Below are positions 23,384 to 30,777 of a stretch of 42,571 nt of DNA, piece by piece. The DNA is from Candidatus Beckwithbacteria bacterium CG10_big_fil_rev_8_21_14_0_10_34_10 (GTDB lineage: Bacteria; Patescibacteriota; Microgenomatia; UBA1400). Both the position numbers and the translations under genes were made by a program. Each line of letters opens with the position of its first letter. Position 1 is the stretch's first letter. The notes under the pieces were generated by a model, which saw only the letters and a program-made list of their open reading frames with translations, was not told where the DNA came from and ran no database searches. The stretch covers positions 1 to 42,571 of the forward strand of contig PEZT01000023.1 of assembly GCA_002773945.1 (NCBI GenBank), given 5' to 3'.

Positions 23384-24301
23384 ATGAAAAAAAAGAAATT
23401 CTTTAAAGCCTATCGGAAGCTAGATAAACTTAGGGGTCAAGCCGCCTCTTCTTTAAGTAAAAAACACAAATCTTCATTAAAGCATTTTAAAAAGAAAAAA
23501 TTACTCTTACCTGGTTTAGATAAACCCAAGCGGTTGTTGGCTGGGGCAACTTTGGCTGGATCCTTGTTTTTAAATCCTGGTGGATCTACCATTCCTAAAA
23601 TATTAGATTGGCCGGTGGAAGAAATATCTAAGTTAGGCCTATTATCATCTTACGAGTTAAATGAAATGTTAAAGGAAAATTTAACCTCCTTATTGCCCGG
23701 AGAAATAGGGAAGTTAACTAAAGAACAAGAGGAGAAGATTTGTGAGGCCATAGAAAAGGTTTTAGGAATTGATGTTTGTGCTAATTTAGAAGGGAATGAA
23801 TTAAATTATGCTTATGGCTGGATTGGTTATGAACAGCATTTGTATCGTTATCCGGGTGATACCCTAGATCAGCATGATGAGGAATTGGTGGCCGGGATTG
23901 CTCCAGGTTTAGGTGCCTGGGGATATTTTGCTGATTCTAAAGCAGCCATGACAGAAGAGGAAAAATTAAGGGAAAAATATTATTCGGTGGTTCAAACTTT
24001 GTATTTACCTGAATGGCAGACTAATTCAGAAGAATTATACCAGTGGTATAAATATAGAAAGGTTATTATTGTTAATCCGGAAAATGGAACCGCTTGTGTG
24101 ACGGTGATTGGTGATGCCGGGCCGGCCAAGTGGACGGGGAAGCAGTTTGGTGGTTCACCGGAAGTAATGAAGTCTTTGGATTTAAATTTAGGCATGAGAA
24201 AAGGGAAGGTCTTTGTTCTTTTTGTTAAGGATGAGGAAAACAAGATTCCTTTGGGGCCAATTGATTTTAATATTAGAAAGGGTTTACCTAAATTAGGTTA
24301 A
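23384..24301 (+). CDS. Conserved hypothetical protein, possible wall-associated domain
   Basis: The 305-residue protein has a very basic N-terminus (KKKKFFKAYRKLDKLRGQ) and a hydrophobic stretch near residues 50-65 (LLAGATLAGSLFLNPGG). A helical region (about 75-140) follows, then a C-terminal domain with KVIIVNPENGTACVTVIGD and AGPAKWTGKQFGGSPEVM, closing in GKVFVLFVKDEENKIPLGPI. That C-terminal pattern looks like a small beta-barrel of the kind seen in cell-wall-associated proteins of CPR bacteria. I do not recognise a named family. The gene follows gltX by 27 bp. Confidence 0.5.
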   Translation: MKKKKFFKAYRKLDKLRGQAASSLSKKHKSSLKHFKKKKLLLPGLDKPKRLLAGATLAGSLFLNPGGSTIPKILDWPVEEISKLGLLSSYELNEMLKENLTSLLPGEIGKLTKEQEEKICEAIEKVLGIDVCANLEGNELNYAYGWIGYEQHLYRYPGDTLDQHDEELVAGIAPGLGAWGYFADSKAAMTEEEKLREKYYSVVQTLYLPEWQTNSEELYQWYKYRKVIIVNPENGTACVTVIGDAGPAKWTGKQFGGSPEVMKSLDLNLGMRKGKVFVLFVKDEENKIPLGPIDFNIRKGLPKLG

Positions 24302-24304
24302 GTT

Positions 24305-24328
24305 TTTGTATTACTACGCTAATACAAA
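24305..24328 (+). promoter_or_regulatory. Hairpin abutting the Shine-Dalgarno of the 24338 gene
   Basis: TTTGTATTA (24305-24313) and TAATACAAA (24320-24328) form a perfect 9-bp stem with loop CTACGC. The 3' arm runs into AAAGGGGG, the Shine-Dalgarno for ATG 24338. It starts 4 nt after the upstream stop. Without a T-run it is unlikely to be a terminator; RNA processing or control of ribosome access is more likely. Confidence 0.45.
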
Positions 24329-24337
24329 GGGGGATAA

Positions 24338-24664
24338 ATGAAAAAACTATTCTGGGACTATTTAATAGAAGTAGAAGAAATTAAAGTTAAGCTTGATAAG
24401 CACGGTATGGTTAAAGAAGAAAGTTATCATCTTTTAAAAGTGGCTCATGATACGTTTAATTTAAAGATTTTAGATGAAGTGTTATCCTATTTACCCAAAG
24501 AAAAGCATAAGGAGTTTTTAAAGGAACTGGATGAAAAACCTGATAATCCCAAACTTTTAGAAGTTTTAAAAAAAGAGGTTGAAGATATTGAGAATAAGAT
24601 TAAAGAGGTGGTGAAAAATGTTAAACAAGAGATATTAGAGAAAATAGAGGAAATAACAGATTAA
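24338..24664 (+). CDS. Small acidic helical hypothetical protein
   Basis: The 108-residue protein is rich in Glu, Lys and Leu and predicted to be all-helical. The central part reads ILDEVLSYLPKEKHKEFLKEL, followed by a 40-residue charged heptad-like tail (VEDIENKIKEVVKNVKQEIL). Small proteins with this layout are common in CPR genomes, but I assign no named family. A strong SD (AAAGGGGG) lies 5 nt upstream, next to the hairpin at 24305-24328. It is the last gene before the tRNA-Gln and the accessory island. Confidence 0.55.
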   Translation: MKKLFWDYLIEVEEIKVKLDKHGMVKEESYHLLKVAHDTFNLKILDEVLSYLPKEKHKEFLKELDEKPDNPKLLEVLKKEVEDIENKIKEVVKNVKQEILEKIEEITD

Positions 24665-24762
24665 AGAGAAAAATACTTCTAGCCTCCCTTTTATATTTTT
24701 AAGATTAAGATAAAAGTTATATAATATACGGGAATTAGGATAAGATATTTATCTTAAATGAT

Positions 24763-24833
24763 TGCGGGGTCTTCTAATGGTAGGAATATCGGCTCTGAAC
24801 CGATCAATCGGGGTTCGAATCCCTGCCCCGCAG
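24763..24833 (+). tRNA. tRNA-Gln (anticodon CTG)
   Basis: Acceptor TGCGGGG (24763-24769) pairs with CCCCGCA (24826-24832); the discriminator is G 24833. The D arm is TTCT-AATGGTA-GGAA. The anticodon stem ATCGG/CCGAT encloses loop CTCTGAA, giving anticodon CTG, which reads CAG (Gln). The variable loop is CAAT, and the T arm is CGGGG-TTCGAAT-CCCTG with one G-T pair. The weak U1-A72 pair is a tRNA-Gln identity feature. CCA is not encoded (GCAA follows), so the Cca enzyme in this window would have to add it. The 3' end and flank match the dispersed repeat family downstream. Confidence 0.95.
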
Positions 24834-24863
24834 CAATCCCGGAGAATAAGCTATAACGACTTT
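24811..24863 (+). repeat. Dispersed repeat copy A (tRNA-Gln 3' end and flank)
   Basis: The T arm and acceptor end of the tRNA-Gln plus the following bases make the left-most member of the family. CAGCAATCCCGGAGA (24831-24845) and CTATAACGACTT (24851-24862) match copy B with only three differences over 32 bases. The distal CTAGACCGACCTG block is not present here. Confidence 0.7.
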
Positions 24864-24936
24864 AAGGCCTTTTTCATAATTCTCTTAAAAGACCTATAAT
24901 TATTAATCCTCTCTGGTTTTTGATATAATCGGCTTT

Positions 24937-25785
24937 ATGTATCAAGAAACCAAACCAACAGACAATTATCAACCACTAACGATTATTAATCCGGCTGATA
25001 AAAAAAATTTTAGCCTAGGGCTATTTTGGGAAGAAAGAAAAACACAGTTGCCAGGCAATGGAAAACTTATTGGTTGCATGTCACCCTTCATATCCTTATA
25101 TAGATCTTGTGAAACTCCTATTAGTAAAGAACGATTAGAATTGATTGTCCCAATCGCATTAGAGTTTGAAAAAGAATTTGGAAGTGGAATTTTAGTGGCT
25201 GATTCTCTGGCATATGGCATGTCCATCCCCAAGTCAGACTTAGATTTAGTTGTTTTAAACTCTGCTGATCTTAGAAAAACAGAAATTAAAGCATCACATA
25301 AATTTTTACTAGAAATGTTAACTGATTCTTTTCCTGAAGTAAAAATTCAAGTCGATGGAGATTACCCGCCATCTCATAATCCTGAAGAAATTGAGTCAAC
25401 AATCTGTTTTTTAGAAAACAACCCACAATTTTCCAAACAACAGGAAAGTGAGCTTTTTCAGGAATGGTTTACCGGAAAGGAAAACGCTCTTAGTGAATTC
25501 ATTCCTGACGTTTTGTTGGATGGCGGTTTATATTTTGGACCTGATATTCAACCATTAATGAACAGGATTGAAACAACAACGTTAACGTGTCCATTTCTTT
25601 CAGAAGAAATAAAAACGTCTCAACAATACATGGTGCGATATTATTTCCGTTTTCTACAAAACCGCTATTTAAATCGATTAAAACAAAGCGTTACTTATCA
25701 AAAATTGCTTCCAGATAAACAGCAAGAACTACTTAAAAACATAACAACTATGGAAGGTCATTTACGCTTATTTCCAGGTGATTAA
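24937..25785 (+). CDS. Nucleotidyltransferase-like protein
   Basis: The 282-residue protein carries a polymerase-beta-type nucleotidyltransferase core near residues 85-110: ILVADSLAYGMSIPKSDLDLVVL, with G-Y-G-x-S spacing altered but the SDLDL acidic pair intact. The C-terminal half is helical and could hold an acceptor-binding domain, as in antibiotic or small-molecule nucleotidyltransferases. The substrate is unknown. TATAAT (24924-24929) ends 7 nt before ATG, so it is probably leaderless. It lies directly behind the tRNA-Gln and has a more C/A-rich coding strand than the core genes, which suggests transfer. Confidence 0.55.
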   Translation: MYQETKPTDNYQPLTIINPADKKNFSLGLFWEERKTQLPGNGKLIGCMSPFISLYRSCETPISKERLELIVPIALEFEKEFGSGILVADSLAYGMSIPKSDLDLVVLNSADLRKTEIKASHKFLLEMLTDSFPEVKIQVDGDYPPSHNPEEIESTICFLENNPQFSKQQESELFQEWFTGKENALSEFIPDVLLDGGLYFGPDIQPLMNRIETTTLTCPFLSEEIKTSQQYMVRYYFRFLQNRYLNRLKQSVTYQKLLPDKQQELLKNITTMEGHLRLFPGD

Positions 25786-25802
25786 CATATAACTGTTTAT
25801 CC

Positions 25803-25918
25803 CAGCAATCCCGGAGAGTATACTATAACGACTTGCAGGGGCTAGACCGACCTGCTCAATCTTTTCGGATTCGAACATATGAGGTATAGGATAGAATGGG
25901 CCTAGACCGAGCTGCTCA
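25803..25918 (+). repeat. Dispersed repeat copy B with a second unit B2
   Basis: The first unit has CAGCAATCCCGGAGAG and TATACTATAACGACTT (25803-25834), then CTAGACCGACCTGCTCA (25842-25858). A second, more diverged unit follows with a T-arm-like GGATTCGAAC (25867-25876) and CTAGACCGAGCTGCTCA (25902-25918). The two 17-bp ends differ at one base and lie 60 bp apart, so the unit appears duplicated in tandem. Confidence 0.7.
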
Positions 25919-25950
25919 GCAGTTTGGGGAAAGATTTAGATTGGAGAAAA

Positions 25951-26652
25951 CTAGTCTGATATTTTTCTCCAAAAATGGAAAGGTAGGGTTTGTGTGTTTA
26001 TCGCCTCCCATCGACCACTTCTGCTAAGAATTTGTCCTGCCTGCCCAAAATCTTCAAACACTACACCTTGATTACGAAGTAAAAAGGCTGAAATAGCTTC
26101 TATAGATGATATTGGACCCCAATCAATTCCATAAGTCATAGCAACAAAGTCAAATTTGCCTTTTAAGTTGATTAACTTTTGCGGAATTTCCCATCCGCCA
26201 TAAAGAGCGTGTTCAAAATTTTGTAAATCAACTGGTAACCACATTGAACCAGGAACAGGATTTTTTCTTGGAATTTTACAATCAAAGTTCGTTAGTTGAT
26301 TTGCTTTCCAGCCAAGAGGCTTTAATACTAATCTGTAAAAAGGTGAAGATCCAGCCCCTAAATCAGCCACCCTGGAATATTTATCTGAATTAATCTCTGC
26401 TTCACCCAAGCCTTGTTGAATTTGTTGAATGGACTCCTTTGAAGCATTACTTTCGAAATTTGAATGTCCTTTATCGATAAATATATTTTCTCCCCTTAGT
26501 AATATATCTCCGTGTAGAGGTTCCCTATAAAAATGCCCTAGATCTAATTTTCCCAGCATTGGTTGATCAAACTTATTGTACTTAATTCCCTCTATGTAAG
26601 GATTTTTCCGTTTTGAAGAAGGTGTAAATTCGTAGTCTTTAAAGTCAACCAT
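25951..26652 (-). CDS. SAM-dependent methyltransferase-like protein
   Basis: The 233-residue protein has a class I methyltransferase motif I (YSRVADLGAGSSPFYR) near residues 85-100. An acidic end of strand 2 is seen as LTNFDCKIP, then a motif-IV-like KFDFVAMTYGIDWGPIS and a closing VVFEDFGQAG. The N-terminal 80 residues contain no recognised domain. The substrate is unknown. A -10-like TATAAT lies about 35 nt upstream on the minus strand, so unlike many neighbours it would have a real leader. It is on the opposite strand to the preceding nucleotidyltransferase. Confidence 0.55.
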   Translation of the reverse strand: MVDFKDYEFTPSSKRKNPYIEGIKYNKFDQPMLGKLDLGHFYREPLHGDILLRGENIFIDKGHSNFESNASKESIQQIQQGLGEAEINSDKYSRVADLGAGSSPFYRLVLKPLGWKANQLTNFDCKIPRKNPVPGSMWLPVDLQNFEHALYGGWEIPQKLINLKGKFDFVAMTYGIDWGPISSIEAISAFLLRNQGVVFEDFGQAGQILSRSGRWEAINTQTLPFHFWRKISD

Positions 26653-26949
26653 ACTTAATTAATTCTGAATTCAGTTTGTTCGTTCAATATTATAATAACA
26701 TTTAACTTTTTGGTTTAATAGTTTAGCCAGTTTAAACTTGCCTATTAAGGTAAATAATAGTCCGCAAAATTGAAATATAAAGGCGCGGCGAGCCTATCAA
26801 TAAATGTCTCTAAAATATGCTAGAACCAGCCTGTAAATACTCAGCAGTTTTTGATAGGTACGAAGTTGTTTCATCTGAAGGTGTTTACACTAAAATATTC
26901 TAAAAACTTAGCTAAAAGCACCTATTTCCTGGAATTTAGAGATGTTAAG
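26653..26949. other. Non-coding gap with inverted repeat and a repeat-like segment
   Basis: No ORF of note lies in these 297 bases. CCTATCAA (26793-26800) and TTGATAGG (26851-26858) form an inverted repeat. Between its arms, GCTAGAACCAGCCTG and TACTCAGCAG resemble the distal CTAGACCGACCTGCTCA block of the dispersed repeats, so this may be a worn copy. I see no tRNA or known RNA here. Confidence 0.3.
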
Positions 26950-27888
26950 CTATTTTAATAAAGCCTCGACTTTGGGAGTTTCTAATTCTACTCTAACCTC
27001 TTTTGCTTCGGGAACTTGTTTTATAATATCGGCCTGAATTTTGTCGATTAAAATTTCTATTTTGTCAGTAGTCAAATCATTCTGTAAATTTACTTCTATA
27101 TCTACCAGTAAGGTTCCCGTACCAATATGGAGTGTTCTCAAGTCTATTACCTTTTTAACTTCTGACAAAGCTTCGACGGTAGATTTAATTTTATCTTCTG
27201 TGTCTGGTGGCGCGCTTTGGCCAACCAGAAGATCTTTGGCACTTTTTAAGATGAAAATTGCCAAAATCGCTAAAGTAATACCAATGAGCATTGCGCCCAA
27301 ACCATCTAATTTTTGGTTGTTGCTAAATTTATAAAGCAAAATAGAAATTAGTCCTAGTATTGAGGCTAGTGTACCCATTAAATCTAAAACAAATGCGGTC
27401 TTGGTGGCAATAAATGCCGAGTGAAGAAAAATTTTAAAAATGTTCTTATAAATGTTTTTACCTAAAAGTCTTCTGAAACTTAAAGACATGGCGTATCCGT
27501 TTGTCAATATTGATACTAATAGAACTATTATCACTAAATTAACGTTATCAATCGGTTGGGGATCTAAAAATCTTTTTAATCCTAAATAAAATGACACACC
27601 TGCTGTTATTAAAAAAGTTGTCAGAGCTGAAAGAAAAGTCCAAAAATATATCTCTCTACCGTAACCAAAAGGATGTTTATGATCCGGTAGTCTTTTTGAT
27701 TTTTTAATACCGAAAACCAAAAGCCCAGAAGCTAAAAGATCAGCGCCTCCTTGTAAGGCTTGAGAAAACATGACAACGCTTCCAGAAATTATTGCTATCA
27801 GTAAATTTAGTAAAACATCACTGATATCTACTAAGAATGATACTTTTACGACTTTTTCTGAGGTGATATAAATCTTTTTCTCCGGCAT
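26950..27888 (-). CDS. Cation diffusion facilitator (CDF) transporter, variant metal site
   Basis: The 312-residue protein has six membrane spans and a C-terminal cytoplasmic domain of about 90 residues, as in CDF exporters (PF01545/PF16916). HKHPFGYGRE at residues 70-79 is the family's post-TM2 motif. The tetrahedral site of YiiP (Asp45, Asp49 in TM2; His153, Asp157 in TM5) reads Gln46-GlyGlyAla-Asp50 and Ala165-xxx-Asp169 here, so two of four ligands are missing. Zinc transport is therefore not assured. TATAAT (27900-27895 on the minus strand) ends 6 nt before ATG. Confidence 0.82.
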   Translation of the reverse strand: MPEKKIYITSEKVVKVSFLVDISDVLLNLLIAIISGSVVMFSQALQGGADLLASGLLVFGIKKSKRLPDHKHPFGYGREIYFWTFLSALTTFLITAGVSFYLGLKRFLDPQPIDNVNLVIIVLLVSILTNGYAMSLSFRRLLGKNIYKNIFKIFLHSAFIATKTAFVLDLMGTLASILGLISILLYKFSNNQKLDGLGAMLIGITLAILAIFILKSAKDLLVGQSAPPDTEDKIKSTVEALSEVKKVIDLRTLHIGTGTLLVDIEVNLQNDLTTDKIEILIDKIQADIIKQVPEAKEVRVELETPKVEALLK

Positions 27889-27992
27889 GGTTTAATTATA
27901 GCGGATTGAAAAGTTTTTACACGAATTAATTATTAATTTTGTTTATTGGATTAATTATAACTAATAACAGGAATTCCGATAAAATTAAAAAT

Positions 27993-28028
27993 AAGAAAGG
28001 TTTGAACTCTGTCCACGGTTCACAGCAA
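27993..28028 (+). repeat. Dispersed repeat copy C
   Basis: GGTTTGAACTCTGTCCACGG (27999-28018) followed by TTCACAGCAA is the T-arm-like block of the family in tRNA orientation. It sits between two minus-strand genes. Downstream blocks are not recognisable. Confidence 0.65.
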
Positions 28029-28058
28029 AGTTGGAAATGTTTTTAACCAGCCAGGCTT

Positions 28059-30647
28059 TTAACGGATTTCAATCTCTGTACTTACTGAAGCCCCGAAACT
28101 AAACTCAATGATAAGTTGCCAGATTCCACTCGATAATCCTTTGGTATCTAGATTAAAAATAAACTGGTCTTCCGAATCTGAGTAACGGAAGATATTTTCG
28201 TCGTTGGCCTTTCCTTTTGAAAAAGCTGGAATTTTATTACCCACTATTCCATTGATCACTGGCACTAAATACAATCTCGCTTCTATTTGACCCAGGTCCA
28301 TACCTTCGGCTTGAATATCAAACTTTATGGGTAGGCCACTTCCGGCTTTGTATCCTTGATCGTGTTTTTTATTCTCATCAAAAAGACTGCTGTAAAAATA
28401 AATAACCGAGTAATTAATCTTTTGGGTAGTTTTGTTACCGGCAAAGTCTTCGGCGGTTACCTCAAGCTCCTTAAGACCGGTTGTGGAAGTATCTATGGGT
28501 TGTCCGTTGTCAACAGAAGCAGTTGCGCTCTTCAGGCCCGAAAGATCATCACTAGCCGACCATTGAGAAACAATCTGTTGATCTTTAAAGTAAATGGCTC
28601 CATCCGAAGGATGTGTTAAAACAATTTCTGGAGGGTTCTTATCGATCTTAACCGTTAATGATTTTGTTTTCTCTTTGTCTCCAACTATATCAATTGAGTG
28701 ATAATATAGTGAGCTTTCAGCTTCATTAGAAATAATAATAGGCCCTGTATAAACTATCCAATCGTTGTTATTAAAACTATATTCTATCCGGTCAATTCCC
28801 TCGTTGTCTTCTCCCTGAAGAGTTACTGTTACATCGGAACGATACCAACCATCCTCACCCACGTCTCCTGTTGGAAATGCCGTTGTCACTGGTAACCAAC
28901 CATCACGTATTACCCAAGGCAAATTGTCAAAATAACCGGTGGTCAATTCATAAGGAGAATCAGCAAAATTATCTCCATTTACATTCGGAGTGAACCAGTT
29001 AGACCAATAATTCCCCCCTGTGGGAATGCCAAGATTGAAAACGGGGTTTCGGGTATTATCAATAGCTACCTGCGCTATATTATCAATAAAATTATTGTTA
29101 TACATTTTATTATCATTAAAAAATCTAAACTGGATACCAAGATCATTTTCAGTAAAAGTGTTATTCCGTATTAAAGCGTAAGAACCATAAGCAAATACTC
29201 CAACTTTATTTTTCTCCAAGTAATTTCCATAAAGGGTAACGTAGTAGTGATTAAAATATATACCCCTGTCACAATTACTAATGTAATTATTCTTAATCTG
29301 AGCATACTGGCAAGTGCCCGAAAAGCAACCACCAACCGGAACGACTAAAACACCATAATAGCCATTATCCATTTCACTATTCTGGACCTTATTACCCATC
29401 GAGTATTGGTCATATATTCCTAAATAACCGTTTTTAAAGGAAATGTTTTCGACAGTTGAGTTTTGATTTTGGTGTAAATAAACACCGGCCAACTCGTCTG
29501 CAAAACTTAGATCTTTAAAGGTCATATTTTGACATTGGATACAATAGATTGTGCCTGCATTGCTGGCAGAATCTATAATCTGATTGGCGGCATTACGTAA
29601 ATATACAATTGGTTTACCGTCAACTAAATTTGTTTGGTCTATCGTCTGGTTTAAGTAGGCAACGTTCCAACTGAAAAGAGCAAAGTTCATGTAATTATCG
29701 TTCATAATATTTTGAGTGAGAATATTTTGGGGAGAATCATAAATAAATATTCCATATGCGTCATTGGTATAAGCTGTGGCTGCTGCGCCATTTCTTTCGG
29801 CTTGATTTTGAGTCAAGGTATTGTTTGAAGATTTCTGAATCCAGATTCCGGTTAAACGATTGTTATTAGCTTTATTTCTTAAAATTTGATTGTAATTGGA
29901 AGAATAAAAACGTAAACCAACATCATTTTCCCTGACTTCGCTATCGATAACTTGGTTATAACTGCCTAGGTTAAAATAAATACCATTGGCAAAATTTTTA
30001 ACTACCAAGTTTTTAATGGTAACATATTGTTTGTTGTAGCTATATATGCCATTGCCGGTATTACTGCCGATTATCGAATAACCATTGCCATCAATAACTA
30101 TACTATTCGTGTCGATTTGTATTGTTTCAGAAACATCGCCGGTTAAAGTGCAAGTTTTGGTGGAGTAATTCCAGGTGCCGATTGTCAAACAATCTCCTCC
30201 GGTGTCATCATTTTTGATAAATTTGGTGCTCGGGTGGTTTTGAATAATTAAAGTGTGAGGGCTGCTGATATCAAGTTGAAAATCAATCCGGCCGTCTTGA
30301 TCACTTTCCAGTGAATAGTGTTGGTGGTATTCATCAAGATAAAAATGGTAAATGGTTTTAGGGATAAAGCCTGAGAAATTTAGATTAACTACTTCTGTGT
30401 TAGTGGTCGCTTCCGAAGAAAACAAAATCATCTCTCCGATAAAATGAATTTCGGCTTTAATAGGATTACTACTGATGACAGTAAGTTGAGGATTCTGCTG
30501 GCTGACAAATTCTGTGGCAAGGGTATCTTGATTTGACTGGATTAATATCTCGTTCTCTAAAACCTGGGCTCGAGCAACTTTTGGCAGTAAAAAAGTTAAC
30601 AAAAATATTAGAAATGAAAGCGTAAAAAATTTAATTACTTTAAACAT
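28059..30647 (-). CDS. Secreted NosD-like right-handed beta-helix protein
   Basis: The 862-residue protein has an N-terminal signal peptide ending near residue 27 (FLLPKVARAQ). Repeated strands with NxI/NxF turns fill about residues 180-560 (for example IYFNLGSYNQVIDSEVREND), the pattern of parallel beta-helix (PbH1/NosD) proteins. The block NYWSNWFTPNVNGDNFADSP near 555 is typical of the NosD domain end. Two Ig-like surface modules follow (SGIDRIEYS-type and SGLKSATASVDNG). It probably acts at the cell surface as an adhesin or glycan-binding protein. No C-terminal anchor is seen. Confidence 0.75.
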   Translation of the reverse strand: MFKVIKFFTLSFLIFLLTFLLPKVARAQVLENEILIQSNQDTLATEFVSQQNPQLTVISSNPIKAEIHFIGEMILFSSEATTNTEVVNLNFSGFIPKTIYHFYLDEYHQHYSLESDQDGRIDFQLDISSPHTLIIQNHPSTKFIKNDDTGGDCLTIGTWNYSTKTCTLTGDVSETIQIDTNSIVIDGNGYSIIGSNTGNGIYSYNKQYVTIKNLVVKNFANGIYFNLGSYNQVIDSEVRENDVGLRFYSSNYNQILRNKANNNRLTGIWIQKSSNNTLTQNQAERNGAAATAYTNDAYGIFIYDSPQNILTQNIMNDNYMNFALFSWNVAYLNQTIDQTNLVDGKPIVYLRNAANQIIDSASNAGTIYCIQCQNMTFKDLSFADELAGVYLHQNQNSTVENISFKNGYLGIYDQYSMGNKVQNSEMDNGYYGVLVVPVGGCFSGTCQYAQIKNNYISNCDRGIYFNHYYVTLYGNYLEKNKVGVFAYGSYALIRNNTFTENDLGIQFRFFNDNKMYNNNFIDNIAQVAIDNTRNPVFNLGIPTGGNYWSNWFTPNVNGDNFADSPYELTTGYFDNLPWVIRDGWLPVTTAFPTGDVGEDGWYRSDVTVTLQGEDNEGIDRIEYSFNNNDWIVYTGPIIISNEAESSLYYHSIDIVGDKEKTKSLTVKIDKNPPEIVLTHPSDGAIYFKDQQIVSQWSASDDLSGLKSATASVDNGQPIDTSTTGLKELEVTAEDFAGNKTTQKINYSVIYFYSSLFDENKKHDQGYKAGSGLPIKFDIQAEGMDLGQIEARLYLVPVINGIVGNKIPAFSKGKANDENIFRYSDSEDQFIFNLDTKGLSSGIWQLIIEFSFGASVSTEIEIR

Positions 30648-30722
30648 TGTCTTTGTTTATAAACTTTTTATTTTAAATAATCAAGAGGAATTTTTGGGTT
30701 AGGTAAAGCTTGGTGGTATGAT

Positions 30723-30759
30723 ATAAAATAGGTTTGAACTCTGTTCGCGGTTCGCAGCC
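30723..30759 (+). repeat. Dispersed repeat copy D
   Basis: ATAAAATAGGTTTGAACTCT (30723-30742) followed by GTTCGCGGTTCGCAGCC is a first-block copy of the family. It keeps the ATAAAATA lead-in shared with copies F and H. It lies between the NosD-like and GH130-like genes. Confidence 0.65.
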
Positions 30760-30777
30760 GATTAAAAAGTGAGAAAG

